The translations under genes and the position numbers were made by a program. Positions 12,701 to 24,400 of a stretch of 64,000 bases of DNA are shown piece by piece (the stretch's first letter is position 1; the number at the start of each line of letters is the position of its first letter). The DNA is from Agelaius tricolor (Eukaryota > Chordata > Aves > Passeriformes > Icteridae), in NCBI GenBank assembly GCA_023055355.1, contig JALJCS010000002.1, positions 8,456,001 through 8,520,000 of the forward strand. The letters are read 5' to 3'. The notes beneath the pieces were generated by a model. The model searched no databases, was not told where the DNA came from, and saw only the letters and a program-made list of their open reading frames with translations.

Positions 12701-15700
12701 GCAGAAACTGTGGAATCAGCTTCCATCTACGTGGGTTTGATTCAATATGACCGTCAGGAATGGTGCCACAGTTTATACAACAGAAGACCAGTGAAGCAAA
12801 CTGCAGGATCTGCAACTCTTCTCCAAAGGCATCAGGCTAATCTTGTTTCCTGGCAGTCTGGAAACAGCTCTGCCAGAGGACTCAGTGTTGTCCTGTCCTC
12901 CTGTTTCTTTTTAGAACTCTCTTTTGTCATCACCATGAAAAGAAGCACTGCCTCTATCACTTGGCTGATACAACAGCAAAGTCAGCAACAGTAAGTTGGG
13001 AGCTAAGTGACAAACAAGCAAACTTTCCAGCTAGAGCAGGTTACACCCTACGCTCCAAGAAATTCAGCTCTTCAATGAAAAGAGGCAGGGGAAAAAACAT
13101 CAAACATTTACCACAAAAAGCAACATTTCAGCAGCCATAAAACGCTGTAGAGAATATGTCAGAGCTTTAAGAGCTATTACCTCATTCACGTCAGCAAAAG
13201 CAGATATGCAAGGAAACGAGTAGACCCTGGAAGAGAAGCAGACTTTACATGATACATTCAACATTAGAGTCTGACTTCAATTATTTTATTTTTAATAAGA
13301 TTGGTTACTCATCTCATTGTTCAAAGAATAATTTTAAATTTTCTAGAAGTAAATTAAGCTTGGATAAGCTAGAGACTACAGTATTTTAGTGGTGGTGCAT
13401 TATCTTCATTGATTTTACTTTCAAAAGAATCACCATAAAAATCCATAAAATTTCCTTCTTAAAAAATAGCTTAATTTTACATGTGATATAAAATATTTTT
13501 TATGTTTAAGCCAACCCTTTTCACAATTCCATTTATTCCCTCTGCAGTAATGATGGCACCAATTTATTCTGTTGGTTCCCAGCTTACCTTCTTTTATCTC
13601 CAAGCCTTTCATTTAGTAGGTTAAGAAATTTTCTGCAGTCCTTCAAGACAAATGACACATTATTTTTTTTAAAAATCAAGCTATTTCTCCTTTGCAAAGT
13701 TATTCTATTGTGTAGATTAATATTTGCTGTGTAACCCCTACTGCCCAATTAAAAGCTTTAAGCTGTGGAACACCAAAGACCACTGGGAAGAAACCCTCAA
13801 TTTACTACAAAAGGTTAGACTTAACTTAGGACCAGTAAGAACTCATATATAAACCCTGTAAATTAACTTATTTATGCATTATTTATATTTTTTATTTTAT
13901 TTTTTTATAGGTAAAATAACTTAAAAGTAGGAGCTGTTTTAACAATGTCTCATTTAATATTTACCATATTAACAAGAAAAAAAAAGTAAAACATGCCATC
14001 CATAATTATCTTTGTGCATTTATAAAATCAGCTTTGTAGGAACTTCTTGCAAGGACACCCTGGCTTAACTCAACCAAAACTAGCCCCTATACACACTTAT
14101 CAAGTATGCTGTTTTCAAAATAAGGACCCTCACCGTCTCAAATTCTCGATCCTTGATCTCTTTGAAAGCTTCAGCAAGATATTTATCTTCAAACCAGTGG
14201 TGAACAAGGTCATCCCTCCATTTTTTTATCATTAACCTACAAAGTGCTTCTGAAAGGGCAACCTGAAGGTCATAATCTGCCAGGTAATCATAAGCACAGG
14301 ATAAATATCATTCCTCTGGCACATCAGAGGATTATAGCATTGCTACTCCTGCCATTTTATACTGCACAGTCGCATCCATCCTCCAGCCTCAGTTCCTCCT
14401 AGGAGAACAGGGGAGGCTAACAGCTAAGTGTTGGCTCAGGCATCCTCAGCTCCCCCAGCTCAGTGAGATAGAGATAGGGAGCACTGCAAACCACAACACA
14501 TAAGTGGGAGATGTGCTTGGGAAGGGGATGAGAGCAGAAACTCATCACTAACCCACCAGAATTAGGCCACATTCCATATACCATGGCAATATTCTAGAAA
14601 GTGTTATTATTAGGAGAAAACAAAAAAGATCTCACTCAAGAGGCCATTAACCTTGTTAACTAAATTTTGTCCGTATCATGACAAAGCAATTCAAATTTAA
14701 TTTTTTTAAGACTAACAGCCAGCATATTTTGTAAACACATACATAAAGCTGATCTAATTACTTTTCTACATAAATAAGTTTAGCCTGCCTGATTAGTCAA
14801 TATGCATTATCAATATCAACCAGAAAGAGCTAATGCATTGCTGTATTTAACATTTTTAATTTATATTTTGTTAAAGCACATTTGACTTGCTTCCCTAAAA
14901 ATAAACTCTTGACAAAAACCTAAATTATAATTCATCTATAATAAGCAAGCAGATGAGGAGAACTTACCACCAACCTCCAGTATAGTTTTTGCAAGGTCTT
15001 TCCTGAAACAGCATAATGCCACAAGTTAAAATGGAAATAAGTAACTCCTAATGCAGAGAAGAGGGTATTGAGGTACAGAAACTGGAGGGGAAAATCACTT
15101 ACGTGAGCGAGCATATCTCCTCAGAGAGAGGGAACTTCTTTCTCTCCTCCCGTGGGAGACTGTCAAGTATAGAGTTGAGGGTCCTCAAGGCCTTTCACCC
15201 CCCACAAGAGAAGGGGTAGAAAATGAAGGGAAATAAATGAATAACATAATTTCACATATTTTTATCTAGTTACACAAACTTTTGCACAAATATATCCAAT
15301 TTTCTCTTCCTAGTAAGAATCTTACCTCCAGGTGCAGAGCGCAGCAAAGATTTGCTTCTGTCACTAGGCGCCCTAGTTCGGGCAAAAATAAATTCACTAG
15401 CTCTTTCTTCCCTAGAAAAATAATTTGAAAGGTACAGCTAGAAATGGGTGGTGTCCATACAAAAATAGTTGAAGCAACAACAGTTTGTTGTGTTGAAGGA
15501 ATAAAAACATCCCAGCCGTAAATTAATTTTAAGACAAAGCTTCCCAATCATCTAATCCTAGATAGAAAGGGGAACTGGTAACTTCATCTAAAAAAAAATT
15601 GCTCCAGATACACTAACTTCTGACCTGAGTAACTATTTAAAGAGGCACAGAAAGGGGAAGCTAATTACTAGCCACCAGAGAAAACCTGAATATACAGGTT

Positions 15701-18700
15701 TTGTCAAAGTCAACAGAGCAAACCAATAAAGTATTAGCCAGAAGATGCTTGTGCCACTCTGCTCCTACTAGAATACGGTACAAGGACAAATAAGCACACA
15801 TTACCTGACCTACAGTGCAATGCTTCATTTTCACATGGATTGTGAGGCTGGATGTCTGGTCACGGATATTTTTTGAAAGCACCTGCTTCCCCCCACCCCC
15901 CCCATAAAACTAGCCACAGCAGAAAATTTTGCTGCTGAAATGAATGAGAGACAGACAGACATCCCTCTATTGAGTTCAAAAGGCTGAAGGAGTTACCACA
16001 TTATTCTGTGGAGAGGGTTGCCTTCAGCAAGGGAATGATATCCCAAGCCAGAACAAAGAGATGTGCAAGAGCAGACTGTCTAGACTGAGCCCCTTTCAGA
16101 AGCCACTTACTCTGATCCAGTGAATTGCTTGATGCTGACCATTTAAACAAGATAACATAAGCAGATTTTTTCAGCATGTAGATAGCAAGAAAACAAAGAG
16201 AAACAGAAAAAGGTTTTGGGCTCCAATATAAATGTTAATGAAAATAAACTGAAGAGAAATCAGCTAGAGAATTTTTAAAAAATATATTGCAGAGAGGAAG
16301 AAGTAGGAAGCTGAAGAGAAAAGAGAAAGGGGATAGAGTTCAAGCAGAATTAAGAAATATGCTCCCGAGATTAAGATTCACAATATTGAGGAATGGAAGG
16401 GAAAAAAAAATACTGACCTTCATTACTGCATTTGCAAATCACCTGATGGAAAGAGTAAAAGAAGCCTTCATTAGCACACCACCACCCAAGAACAGCAGTA
16501 CATAAAGTGCCAAGCCGTTAATGCATGTCTTCCTTACCCCCCAACTTTCAGATGCTAAATAACATAAACCAGTACATATCCACATCAGAATAACCTAAAA
16601 CACCAGTGCACCCACATCAGAAAAAGCCACCTGATCCAGGTATGTCACATATGGTCACCCTGATCACACAATATGCAGGGCAGGTAAAGGTAGCCAAGCA
16701 CCCACTTCCCCCAGGGATTTCAGCAGCACTTGAGAAGGCAGGGCCTACAGGTTCCCTGGAAAACCCACATCATGACATCCTGCTCTTATTTTTATGTGGG
16801 CCAATGTGAAAGCACATTTTATGATTATACACTACAGTACTAGATATCACAATGTGTATCTGAACAGTGTTAAAGTCCCTTGAGGAAAATTAAAAACAAT
16901 GCCATAACACAAAACACTTCATCCTCCACAGTGAAAGTATGTGGAAGAAATGTAGCAGGAAGACATAATTCAAAATAAATTCCATTTTTGGGAAAATAAA
17001 TGGCTATTTTATAATTTCAAAGTGGTTAGTACAGAAAGAAGGAAGCTTGATTTTGCGCAAATATCTTTTAGCAGAGCTCCTGAAAAGAGCCATAGGTATT
17101 GATATGAATTCTGATACACAAACTGACACAGTTCCAGTAAGCTACAGACAATAAGACTGAGAGAAAACAGCTTGGAGAAAAAAAATTAAAAAGCATTCTT
17201 CCTATTACAAGTGTTACATCACTAGGCCTCTAACACCCTTAAAGTCATGAATATTTAAAGGTGAAACCTAAATCTGAGTTATAAGCAAGTTAGATCACTC
17301 TTTAGAATTAAATAATATGTTTCAAATAGAGTAGGAACAAATTGCCAGGACCACCTTAGCAAACACATTTTCATATGAAGTGCAGCTCAGTGTCAGTAAC
17401 TTGTGGGTTTTAAAGAGAACTTTGGCTCACAAGCCTTTATTTACAAAATGCATCAGCATTTCTTGCAAATTCTTCTACAAAAACAAATTCTTCAAGTTAG
17501 AAAATGAGAAAGTACTTCTCCCAAGTGTGTCAAATCTCAGCCAGACCCCAGCCTGGAGCACACACCTAGACTCTGCCCACCCACTCCCACCTAGGCTGCT
17601 TCCCAGGCTCAGCCCAAGGGCACCAGGTCCATGCAATTATTTCTTTTCTAACAGGAAATTATTTGTGAACAATAGCTATCTTATCCAATAAAGGCAACCC
17701 TTCTGTCCCCTTAAATGCAAAACATACCAATGCAGAATCAAAGAAGTCTTCAAGCAGTAGCATCAAAAATTTATTCTCATTTGGGTCGATGATGGTCACA
17801 AACATTCTTGCTCTTTCAAACCAAGATACCAGGTAAAAGTTAAAAAAAAAAAGAGAGTTAAAAGCTGAGAAGAGGAATTAATCATACTAAATTATATATG
17901 CCTGCAGGAAACCTTACAGAGTTTGTTACTCTTTAAACTTCAGAGTTACGTACTGTGTCAAAAGCTACATGGCTTTAAGGAGTTCAAATTTTGCCAGAAG
18001 GACATGAAAAGTGCCATTTCCCCCTTCCCTCCCTAGCCCTCCTTTTTTGTCCAAGGCACCTACTTGTGATGCTCAGACACGACACATGCTGCTAGTGGCA
18101 CCAAAACTACTGTGGACATTTCTACAGGATATCAACTCACAGCAAAACACTGTAAAATTTTTTCAAGCTTTTTCAAAGTAAATAATTTAATACTTTATGG
18201 TTTTAAACATTGCATAACATCACACACAAATAGTGAACTAGAAACCTATGTTCCACTGGAAGTACGGAGATCAGACTGGAAAAAATTTATTAATTTATCT
18301 CCATATCTCCAGGAATTTTGAGCAACTGTAAGACAGGAATACAGCATTTTGGACTGAGACTCCTCAGTTAGCTCTTTGCTAAGAGAGAGCATGTGTTAGC
18401 TGTTTCCTAGCACCTGTGTTAGATCCAGGTGTTACTCATCTTCAGCACAATTGCCTTTCTGCTACTACAACTATTACCAGCTAAAATCAATATAGTGCCA
18501 GAAGATAAAACACAATTGCAGATTAAATGCATCAAGCTTGCTACATAACTAGAGAGGGACTTTCATAAAGAATATCTCAGTTTTTAAAAACATAAAAGCA
18601 CCAAGTACTCATCAATTCTATTACTAAAATTGTATTTTAGTAAAATGTATTTTGCTGGAGCATTTAAAATACATTTAGAAAGTCTATATCATTTCACTAA

Positions 18701-20224
18701 TGGGACTTATAGAAATTAATGCTCTCCTTCTACTATCACCTTAAAAAAACCCCAAACAACCCAACCCTTTAAATCAGGTAATACGTGGAGCCATAAAATT
18801 GGCTGCTACACCAAAAGCAATAAGAGAGTAAATATTTTTTTCCCCACTCAGTTCATTATATATGTTTAAAAAACATATTAAATATGTTTTTAAATCTGTT
18901 AAAAAATATTTTTTTTCTGTGTAGCCAACAAGCCATCCTCTAGTTTTCACTTCCTTGGAGTTCTTTTACTGATGCAAACAACCTTAAATCACATTAGTAA
19001 ATTGCATGCAGTATTATACTCATCTTTGCTACCAGTCCTTGCTCAATAAACAAGCTCTTCCCTTCTTGAAGATCACTTTTAAGGTAGAGCTGAATACATT
19101 TCAGCAGCAATGAAACATTCTTGAATTCATTCTTATCCAGCTCCTACAGAAACACAGAAGGCCATGCATCATTAGCCTGCTACCCTCTGAGTTGGCTGTT
19201 AGAAGAGTTGAGATTATTTATGGTACTTGCCTTTCTCAGTGCTTTGTCCAGCTGGTTAAAGAGAGATTCACTGTATTTCTGGAGTAGCTCTACTTCCTTC
19301 TCTTGAAGCAGTTCATCAATTTTTTGAAACCCCTTCCCTTTAAAGGCATCAGTGAGCAATGATTCGAGCTGTAGAGGGAAGAAAACAATTAGTGAGTAAA
19401 ATAAGCAGGCATTGAAATTGGAGCAGCACTAATTATGATTAAATACTTGTAATGCTATTTTAAAAGTTGCAAGTTTCTACTTATTTGTTTTATATTGTTT
19501 GTTTCTCTACTTTTATTTTTCTCCTACATCTGAAGTGAAATATCAGTCTTAATGTCCAAAAGAGACAGAACCCTTGAAACTGAATAATCATAAAAGATAC
19601 CAAGTAAGGAAAGAGGCAATTTAGTATAGCCAGTTTGTAAGCCCCCCAACTATTACAATAATTTCTTCCCACTTACTAAAGAAAAGATTAAGAGGACTAC
19701 TGCACTTCCCACTTTAAATAAAATTACTAAAAGTTCTGGGTCATGCTATATGCATTTAAGAAATGCACCTTTAAATATATATAATAACAATTATATATAT
19801 ATGTAAGATAAAGGTAAGGATGCATTTAAAAGATCCTTACATAGTCTTCTGCTCTGTCTGCCATATTGCCGCTCACATCTCTATTTCGTTCTTCACTTCT
19901 TTCTTCCTATAAAAATAAAAGGAAGAGAAAAATACAGGAAAAAAATCTCCTTTCCCTGTCCCCCCCAAAAAAGAAAACCCAGCCAACCAAAACAAACCCA
20001 AACAACTTTTTCCACCCCAAAGCTGAAGAGCACTTACTCATCCCCTCGCTTCCAAAACGCTGGTTTTCCTTCATTATTACCTAAGCTGCAAAACCTCCCC
20101 AACACCTCTCAGCCCGATGTTTCTGGCGGTCGCGGGGAGTCCCGCAGGTATCTCCCGGAGGGAGCGCTGGGTGCCCTCTCTCTTTGTCCCTTCTCCGTGT
20201 CCCCTCTCCGCTCACCTGGGCCAT
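738..20224 (-). CDS. SYCP2L: SYCP2L, synaptonemal complex protein 2-like (multi-exon)
   Basis: Meiotic chromosome protein related to the axis protein SYCP2; in mammals SYCP2L is oocyte-enriched and supports primordial oocyte survival. Coding exons, 5' to 3': 20224-20216, 19906-19841, 19368-19231, 19143-19024, 17832-17728, (16134-16111 tentative), 15411-15326, 15191-15103, 15002-14968, 14276-14134, 13640-13588, 13226-13181, 12408-12316, 12226-12166, 11737-11589, 10739-10679, 8458-8340, (7932-7908 tentative), 7748-7703, 7077-7032, 6087-5999, 4479-4431, 3331-3276, 2646-2592, 1943-1877, 787-738. Start MAQ at 20224 is chosen because exon 1 joins exon 2 in frame and the read-through stays open; a second Met lies at 19864. 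Motifs shared with mammalian SYCP2L include [36 protein letters not shown] and [11 protein letters not shown]. About 630-660 residues are accounted for, shorter than the roughly 810 of human, so further tail exons may be missed. Two junctions do not keep phase as drawn (see findings). Confidence 0.9.
1013..1032. repeat. Poly(A) tract, 20 bases
   Basis: Pure A run (T on the SYCP2L strand) in an intron of SYCP2L. Confidence 0.95.
3943..3954. repeat. Poly(C) tract followed by T run
   Basis: Twelve C residues, then GC and a run of T, in a SYCP2L intron. Confidence 0.9.
7908..7932 (-). CDS. SYCP2L: Tentative 25-nt SYCP2L microexon
   Basis: The exon ending at 8340 leaves phase 0, but the exon at 7748-7703 is open only if one base precedes it. 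This 25-nt segment, behind a CAG(CAG) acceptor and before a weak GTTGGG donor, supplies exactly that phase and reads TDLEDANQ, joining to [10 protein letters not shown]. The alternative is that the run of seven A residues at 7748-7742 has lost or gained a base. Pyrimidine content before the acceptor is poor, so this is a moderate call. Confidence 0.4.
9395..9420. repeat. Poly(A) tract, 26 bases
   Basis: Longest homopolymer in the window, in the SYCP2L intron between the exons at 10679 and 8458. No retrocopy recognised upstream of it. Confidence 0.95.
10656..10678 (-). promoter_or_regulatory. T tract directly after a weak SYCP2L donor
   Basis: On the minus strand the donor GTGATT at 10678 runs straight into about 19 T residues. 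U-rich tracts just downstream of weak donors are known to recruit TIA1-type proteins that help U1 bind. Whether that happens here is inference; the tract may simply be a low-complexity expansion. Confidence 0.4.
10990..11021. repeat. Short tandem duplication, 16-base unit
   Basis: Two adjacent copies of AAAAATTAACTATATT in a SYCP2L intron. Confidence 0.9.
11589..12408 (-). other. SYCP2L: SYCP2L Spt16M-like (SLD) domain exons
   Basis: Exons 12408-12316, 12226-12166 and 11737-11589 encode a continuous segment. It begins [20 protein letters not shown], continues through [20 protein letters not shown] and ends [20 protein letters not shown]. This corresponds to the beta-rich domain after the armadillo region in SYCP2 and SYCP2L, which resembles the middle domain of Spt16. 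All three junctions keep phase (0, 0 and 1) with canonical donors and acceptors. The acceptor of the last exon sits behind a long T-rich tract. Confidence 0.88.
16111..16134 (-). CDS. SYCP2L: Tentative 24-nt SYCP2L microexon
   Basis: Between the exons at 17832-17728 and 15411-15326 the reading frame needs a short exon ending in codon phase 1. This 24-nt segment has a CAG acceptor (16137-16135) and a perfect GTAAGT donor (16110-16105). In the expected frame it reads SSNSLDQ followed by RKKELV, about the same length as the mammalian segment. It is one base too short to join the previous exon at its strong GTATGT donor. It joins in frame only if a weaker GT four bases downstream is used, or if a base is missing. 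Confidence 0.45.
17833..19023 (-). other. SYCP2L intron with apparent AT-AC ends
   Basis: The exon ending GTAGCAAAG (19024) is followed by ATGAGT (19023-19018). The next exon, beginning CTGGTATCTTGG at 17832, is preceded by a T-rich tract and TTTTAC. No AG is available upstream of the conserved VSWFER codons. Joining at AT and AC keeps phase 0 and gives VAKLVSWFER, which matches the family. The U12 donor ATATCC is absent, so a U2-type AT-AC intron is the better reading. Confidence 0.55.
18862..18895. repeat. AT-rich inverted repeat
   Basis: Arms AAAAACATATT and AATATGTTTTT flank a single A, with imperfect extension on both sides. It lies inside the SYCP2L intron with apparent AT-AC ends. Confidence 0.8.
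19144..19230 (-). other. SYCP2L GC-AG intron, 87 nt
   Basis: The donor after ...LDKALRK is GCAAGT (19230-19225), following AAAG. The acceptor is a TAG just before the GAGCTGGATAAG codons. GC-AG introns with this otherwise perfect consensus are a known minor class. Both flanking exons are whole-codon and keep phase 0. Confidence 0.8.
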
Positions 20225-21423
20225 GGCGCAGGGGCTGCTTCACTCCCCACGGCCGGGACCCGCTGCTGCTGGGTGGAGGATGCCTTTCCCACAGCTCCGA
20301 GCACTCTCCTTTCCTCAGCAAGCCCTCACTCTATGCCCCAGCAGTGGGGGGGAAAAAAGGAGGACAAGCAGCCCGGTTCGCACTCGCCCTAAAAAGCGGC
20401 AGCTGTGCGGCACCTGGGACGGGCCCCTCGCACCCGGGCACTGGAGCACTGACACGGCCCCGGCCGAGCCCGGGGTGCAAAGGAGGAGCTCAGAGCCTCC
20501 CCGGGGGGCTGCTCTTGACCGAGGGATACCGCAGCCGGCGTGTGCTGCTGCTGGGTGGGCTTTATCGTGCTCAGCTGAGGGTTAGGATCAGTAAATTTTG
20601 GACCAAAGAGGATGGAAGCGAATGAGAAAAATAGCTGCGAACAGGTGGGATCGCTTAAAGGGTGATTGCAGCGCTCGGGGTTCAACGGCTCATTCTCTGT
20701 GCTGTTGTGGATTGATTTCTGGTGTGTAAAACAGAAAGAAAAAAACCTGTCTCCCCCTTCCCTCCAATAATCTCCCCCCACGCCAAAAAATCCCAAACAA
20801 ACAGACCACAAAACCAATAAAAAGAAAAACAAGCTCACAAAAACCAAACCAACCAAACAAAAAGCTCCAAACTTCAGACCCCATCGGCCGTTTCTTCAGA
20901 AAATAAAAAGGTAACAAAAAAACTGTAAATGATCAATAAGTTAAAATGCGCCTATCAATACAATGGCACCAACACCAACTTTGCACTTTAAACCAGGTGC
21001 TATAGAGCACAGGGTGAAGGGGCAACCTGCCAAGTAACGCCGATTTCGTTTACGTCCAAAGAACGGGTTATTCAGCATCTTTGCCTCTCTCCGGAGGCTT
21101 TACAAGCTGCGGGCAGCTCCGCGGGAGCGAGCGGCAGAGCCCCGCGGCTGCCAGGTCAGACTTCCAAACCCAGCTCAAATTTGCCGAGGTCACGGCCCCC
21201 AGTGCTGCGGGGTGGATCGTACACAACCCCTGCATCCATCCCCCGTCACACACCTCCAGGTGAGGGTAGCGAAACCCGCCTGCGGTGTGGAGGGGCAGCG
21301 CAGCTCCTGCCGCACCCAGGGCCGCGGTGGGGTTCGGTGATGGTGCTGCTGTTCCGCCCACACCTCGGCGACGCCCCGACGGCATAAAAAAGCGGGAGCC
21401 GTCACCCACGGCCACTGTCTGCC
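20225..21423. promoter_or_regulatory. Divergent SYCP2L/GCM2 promoter region
   Basis: The start codons of SYCP2L (20224, minus) and GCM2 (21424, plus) face away from each other 1.2 kb apart. Two CpG-richer blocks (about 20120-20580 and 21060-21420) flank an A/T-rich centre (20690-21000). The first block would carry the SYCP2L 5' UTR and promoter and the second the GCM2 promoter. The long open frames through both blocks lack homology and are side effects of GC content. Confidence 0.65.
21383..21390 (+). promoter_or_regulatory. TATA-like box of GCM2
   Basis: CATAAAAA lies 34-41 bases before the GCM2 start codon. It would place transcription start near 21413, giving a very short 5' UTR. A TATA box suits a tightly cell-type-restricted gene such as GCM2. 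The call rests on position and motif only. Confidence 0.5.
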
Positions 21424-24400
21424 ATGAAGCTCACCTGGGACATCAACGACCTCAAGCTGCCGCAGGTACCGGGTGGGTGGGGAGGTACCGGGGAAAGTCT
21501 CCGTCCAGCTCTAACCCGGAGCTGGGAACAGCGGAACTTCGCGCTAAGCAAAGCTTTGTTTTACATCTGCTTTGCTTCTCTTTTCACTTTGTGTTGTTTT
21601 GTAGTCTTTATAAAGTCACTTATAATGAAAGTATGGATTTGATGCACAGGTTTGCCTAGCTGGATATGAACTCCTATAACAACCTGTGGCTCCATTTGGA
21701 CAGTTTCTTTCTCCCTCCTCCTCCTCGTTCAAGAAATGTTGAATTGGAGCTTGAATTGACTGTTTACTATTACCCGAGTTATCTAATTATTTCTTTGGTT
21801 TATTGATGCAACACTTTAATGCCAATGAGCACTCCACTCTTGTGCAGTTGTGAGTTTCAAATGCATTGTTTAATTTGCAACTTTTTTCATCTTAAAGTTT
21901 ATTTAAGTTTACAGAGCCCATGCTGTTATGTGGTAATGAGTGTCTTAATGCTGTATATGCTGGTAGTTCCCTTCTATTTGCTGGGATTGCTCCCACAAAT
22001 GTACATATACATACATATGTTAAATATGTATTGCATTATAAATATTTGCAGTTGAAAATCTTCATTCATAGCTCTAGTAATTATATTTTTGTAATGAACT
22101 CCAGAAAGATGTGAAATCCCAAATTGAAATATTCTCTGTTTGTGCCACTACACATATATTGGAAGTACGTTTACAATGACAAATTATTTTATCTCTATTT
22201 TTTGGGAAAAGCCTAATTCAAATCATATTAGATGCACTTTAGAAAGCCATTCCATAGCTAAAACTTCTAGTTTCCTGCCTGCAGCTACATTGTCCTACAA
22301 CAAGGAGAACTTAATAGCAGTCATGATCAGGGTGGCTTGTGTCCTGTCTGGGCACACTGGTCAGTAACTGCTGGGAGTAAGGCTGACATCTTACAGCTGA
22401 TAACTTCCCTGTAAAAGGCATATGTGTCAGCAGACCGTGCTACAACAGGTCACGATACAAAAGAGGAAAGGATCCTGACTTTCTTTTCAGATACAGAATC
22501 TCAGACTGCCCTATAGAGAGCACTTCTGAACAAGCTATTATTTCAATATTTCTTTTTCTGCTGCTTGGCTGGTGATAGAAAAAGCTTTTTCCTCCTCTGT
22601 AATGTATCCTATAACAAGGCAAAAATAGCAGGTTATAATATGCTAAAAACGTTCTCTTGCTTTTCTCCTTGCTGCCTTGCCCTGCCACCCCACCTGCGGT
22701 GCTGCAGGAGCCCAAGCACTTCGACGCCTTCCAGGAGTGGCCCGATGGCTACGTGCGGCTCATCTACTCGAGCGAGGAGAAGAACGCGCAGCGGCACCTC
22801 AGCGGCTGGGCCATGCGCAACACCAACAACCACAACTGCCAGATCCTCAAGAAGTCCTGCCTGGGCGTGGTGGTGTGCGCCCGGAGCTGCGCCCTGCCCG
22901 GCGGGGCCAGACTGCAGCTCCGCCCCGCCATATGCGACAAGGCTCGGCAGAAGCAACAAAGTGAGAGGCACCCAGAGAGCTGCGATGCCCAAGGGACCCC
23001 GTTTCTTTCATCCGGGCTTGATTTCCAAGCTGGAGTCACCCTTACTTGCGTGCAGGCTAAGGCACAATTGCAATGACTGATTTTAATTCCAAATTTCATC
23101 AATGTCTGTTTGCAAATACTTAAGGGGATATGGATTTAAATCCTTTAAATTATTAGTGTGTACATCTAGTGGGCAGCTCTAGTTCATACCATTTAGCTAT
23201 GCTTGGTAGTCTATATTGCATTTCCTTGAACAATACGTGTTAATCTGAATTTTGGAAAAGTCTGATCATGTTGCTCTTGATCTCTGTTTACTCTCAGGCA
23301 GCATCCTTGTCCTTAACCAATCTCTTCAGCAGTTTCTGTCTGTTCACAGAGAAAGCCTGCCCCAACTGTAACTCTGCACTGGAGTTGATTCCTTGCCGAG
23401 GACACAGCGGCTATCCAGTCACAAACTTCTGGAGGCTTGATGGAAAGGCAATATTTTTCCAGGTAGAAAGAAGTTGTATGTATTTATTCACACTACATAA
23501 AAAATGAGATATTTCAGAGATATTTCTTCCTCCTCCCCCTCTCTTTTTATGTAACACAGACCATGATGAGCATGATGGAGGTGTAGTCCATGACTAAACT
23601 TCTCTTGAGTATAAACATAAGAACAAATAAAACAATAACACTTGGCTATCTCTTTGAAAGTGGTACTTATGGGTTGGCAATATTCAATTTTAACTACAAT
23701 AAAACTCTCTCCTCTTTACAGAACACAAATATGAACAAAAAGGTTGTCTTTCACCCTGGTGCATATGACAAGTGGATGTCTCCAATGTTATTTCCAAATA
23801 TTTATTTGCTACTAAAATAAATAGGAAAAAAAAAAGTCCTACTTAATTCACATGAGTTGAAACATAAAAATTCTACTTCATGTGAAACTAGCCTCTGAAT
23901 TTTGAAGGATTTAAAATCTTGACAGAAAAAAAAATAAGAATCTTAGCTGAAATTTGAAACTTCATCTTGATTTTTCTTTTCTAACAATATTGGAACAAAA
24001 ATGAAAAAAAAAGTTTCTGTTCCATGAGATTACATTTTCTCCTGGATAATTTTTTCCCCTGACTCACACAGCAGTGAATTCTGTTTTCCGGTCAGAAAAC
24101 TGGCCATATTCCCAGATTCTCTCCAAATTATTCAAATGTTGTCTTACAGACATGCAAAACTGGAAGACTTTACTATCAAAAAAGTTGATAAATCCTTGCT
24201 TAAGTTAATTTCTGCTTGAGAAAGGATAGTGTTTTAAAAGAAATTTTTAGCTTCCTGCTTTGTGTTTGGGACTGTGTGTAGCTCTGTTCAGACAAATGAG
24301 TAAGGAAATGTAGTGTCCATGACTTCATCATATGCCAGTGTAACTTTGGTTATGTAGATCTGCATACCCACAGATGTTTCAACAGCAGAGCATCTTCAGA

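Larger units (their letters stand above)
13181..20224 (-). other. SYCP2L: SYCP2L N-terminal armadillo-like repeat region
   Basis: Exons 1 to 11 encode the helical N-terminal part, which in SYCP2 is an armadillo-like domain. Seen directly: [20 protein letters not shown] in exon 3, FEILDAL-like helices later, [20 protein letters not shown] in exon 6, [13 protein letters not shown] in exon 7, and [20 protein letters not shown] in exon 9. The run ends with [16 protein letters not shown] in the exon at 13226-13181. The exons at 19143-19024, 17832-17728 and 19368-19231 are all multiples of three and start in phase 0. Most large introns of the gene lie here, including one with apparent AT-AC ends and one with a GC donor. 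Confidence 0.85.

Noticed and set aside
20184..20856. Open frames of 130-155 codons on both strands between SYCP2L and GCM2
   Set aside because: Overlapping frames in a promoter-like GC block followed by an A-rich tract; no protein features.
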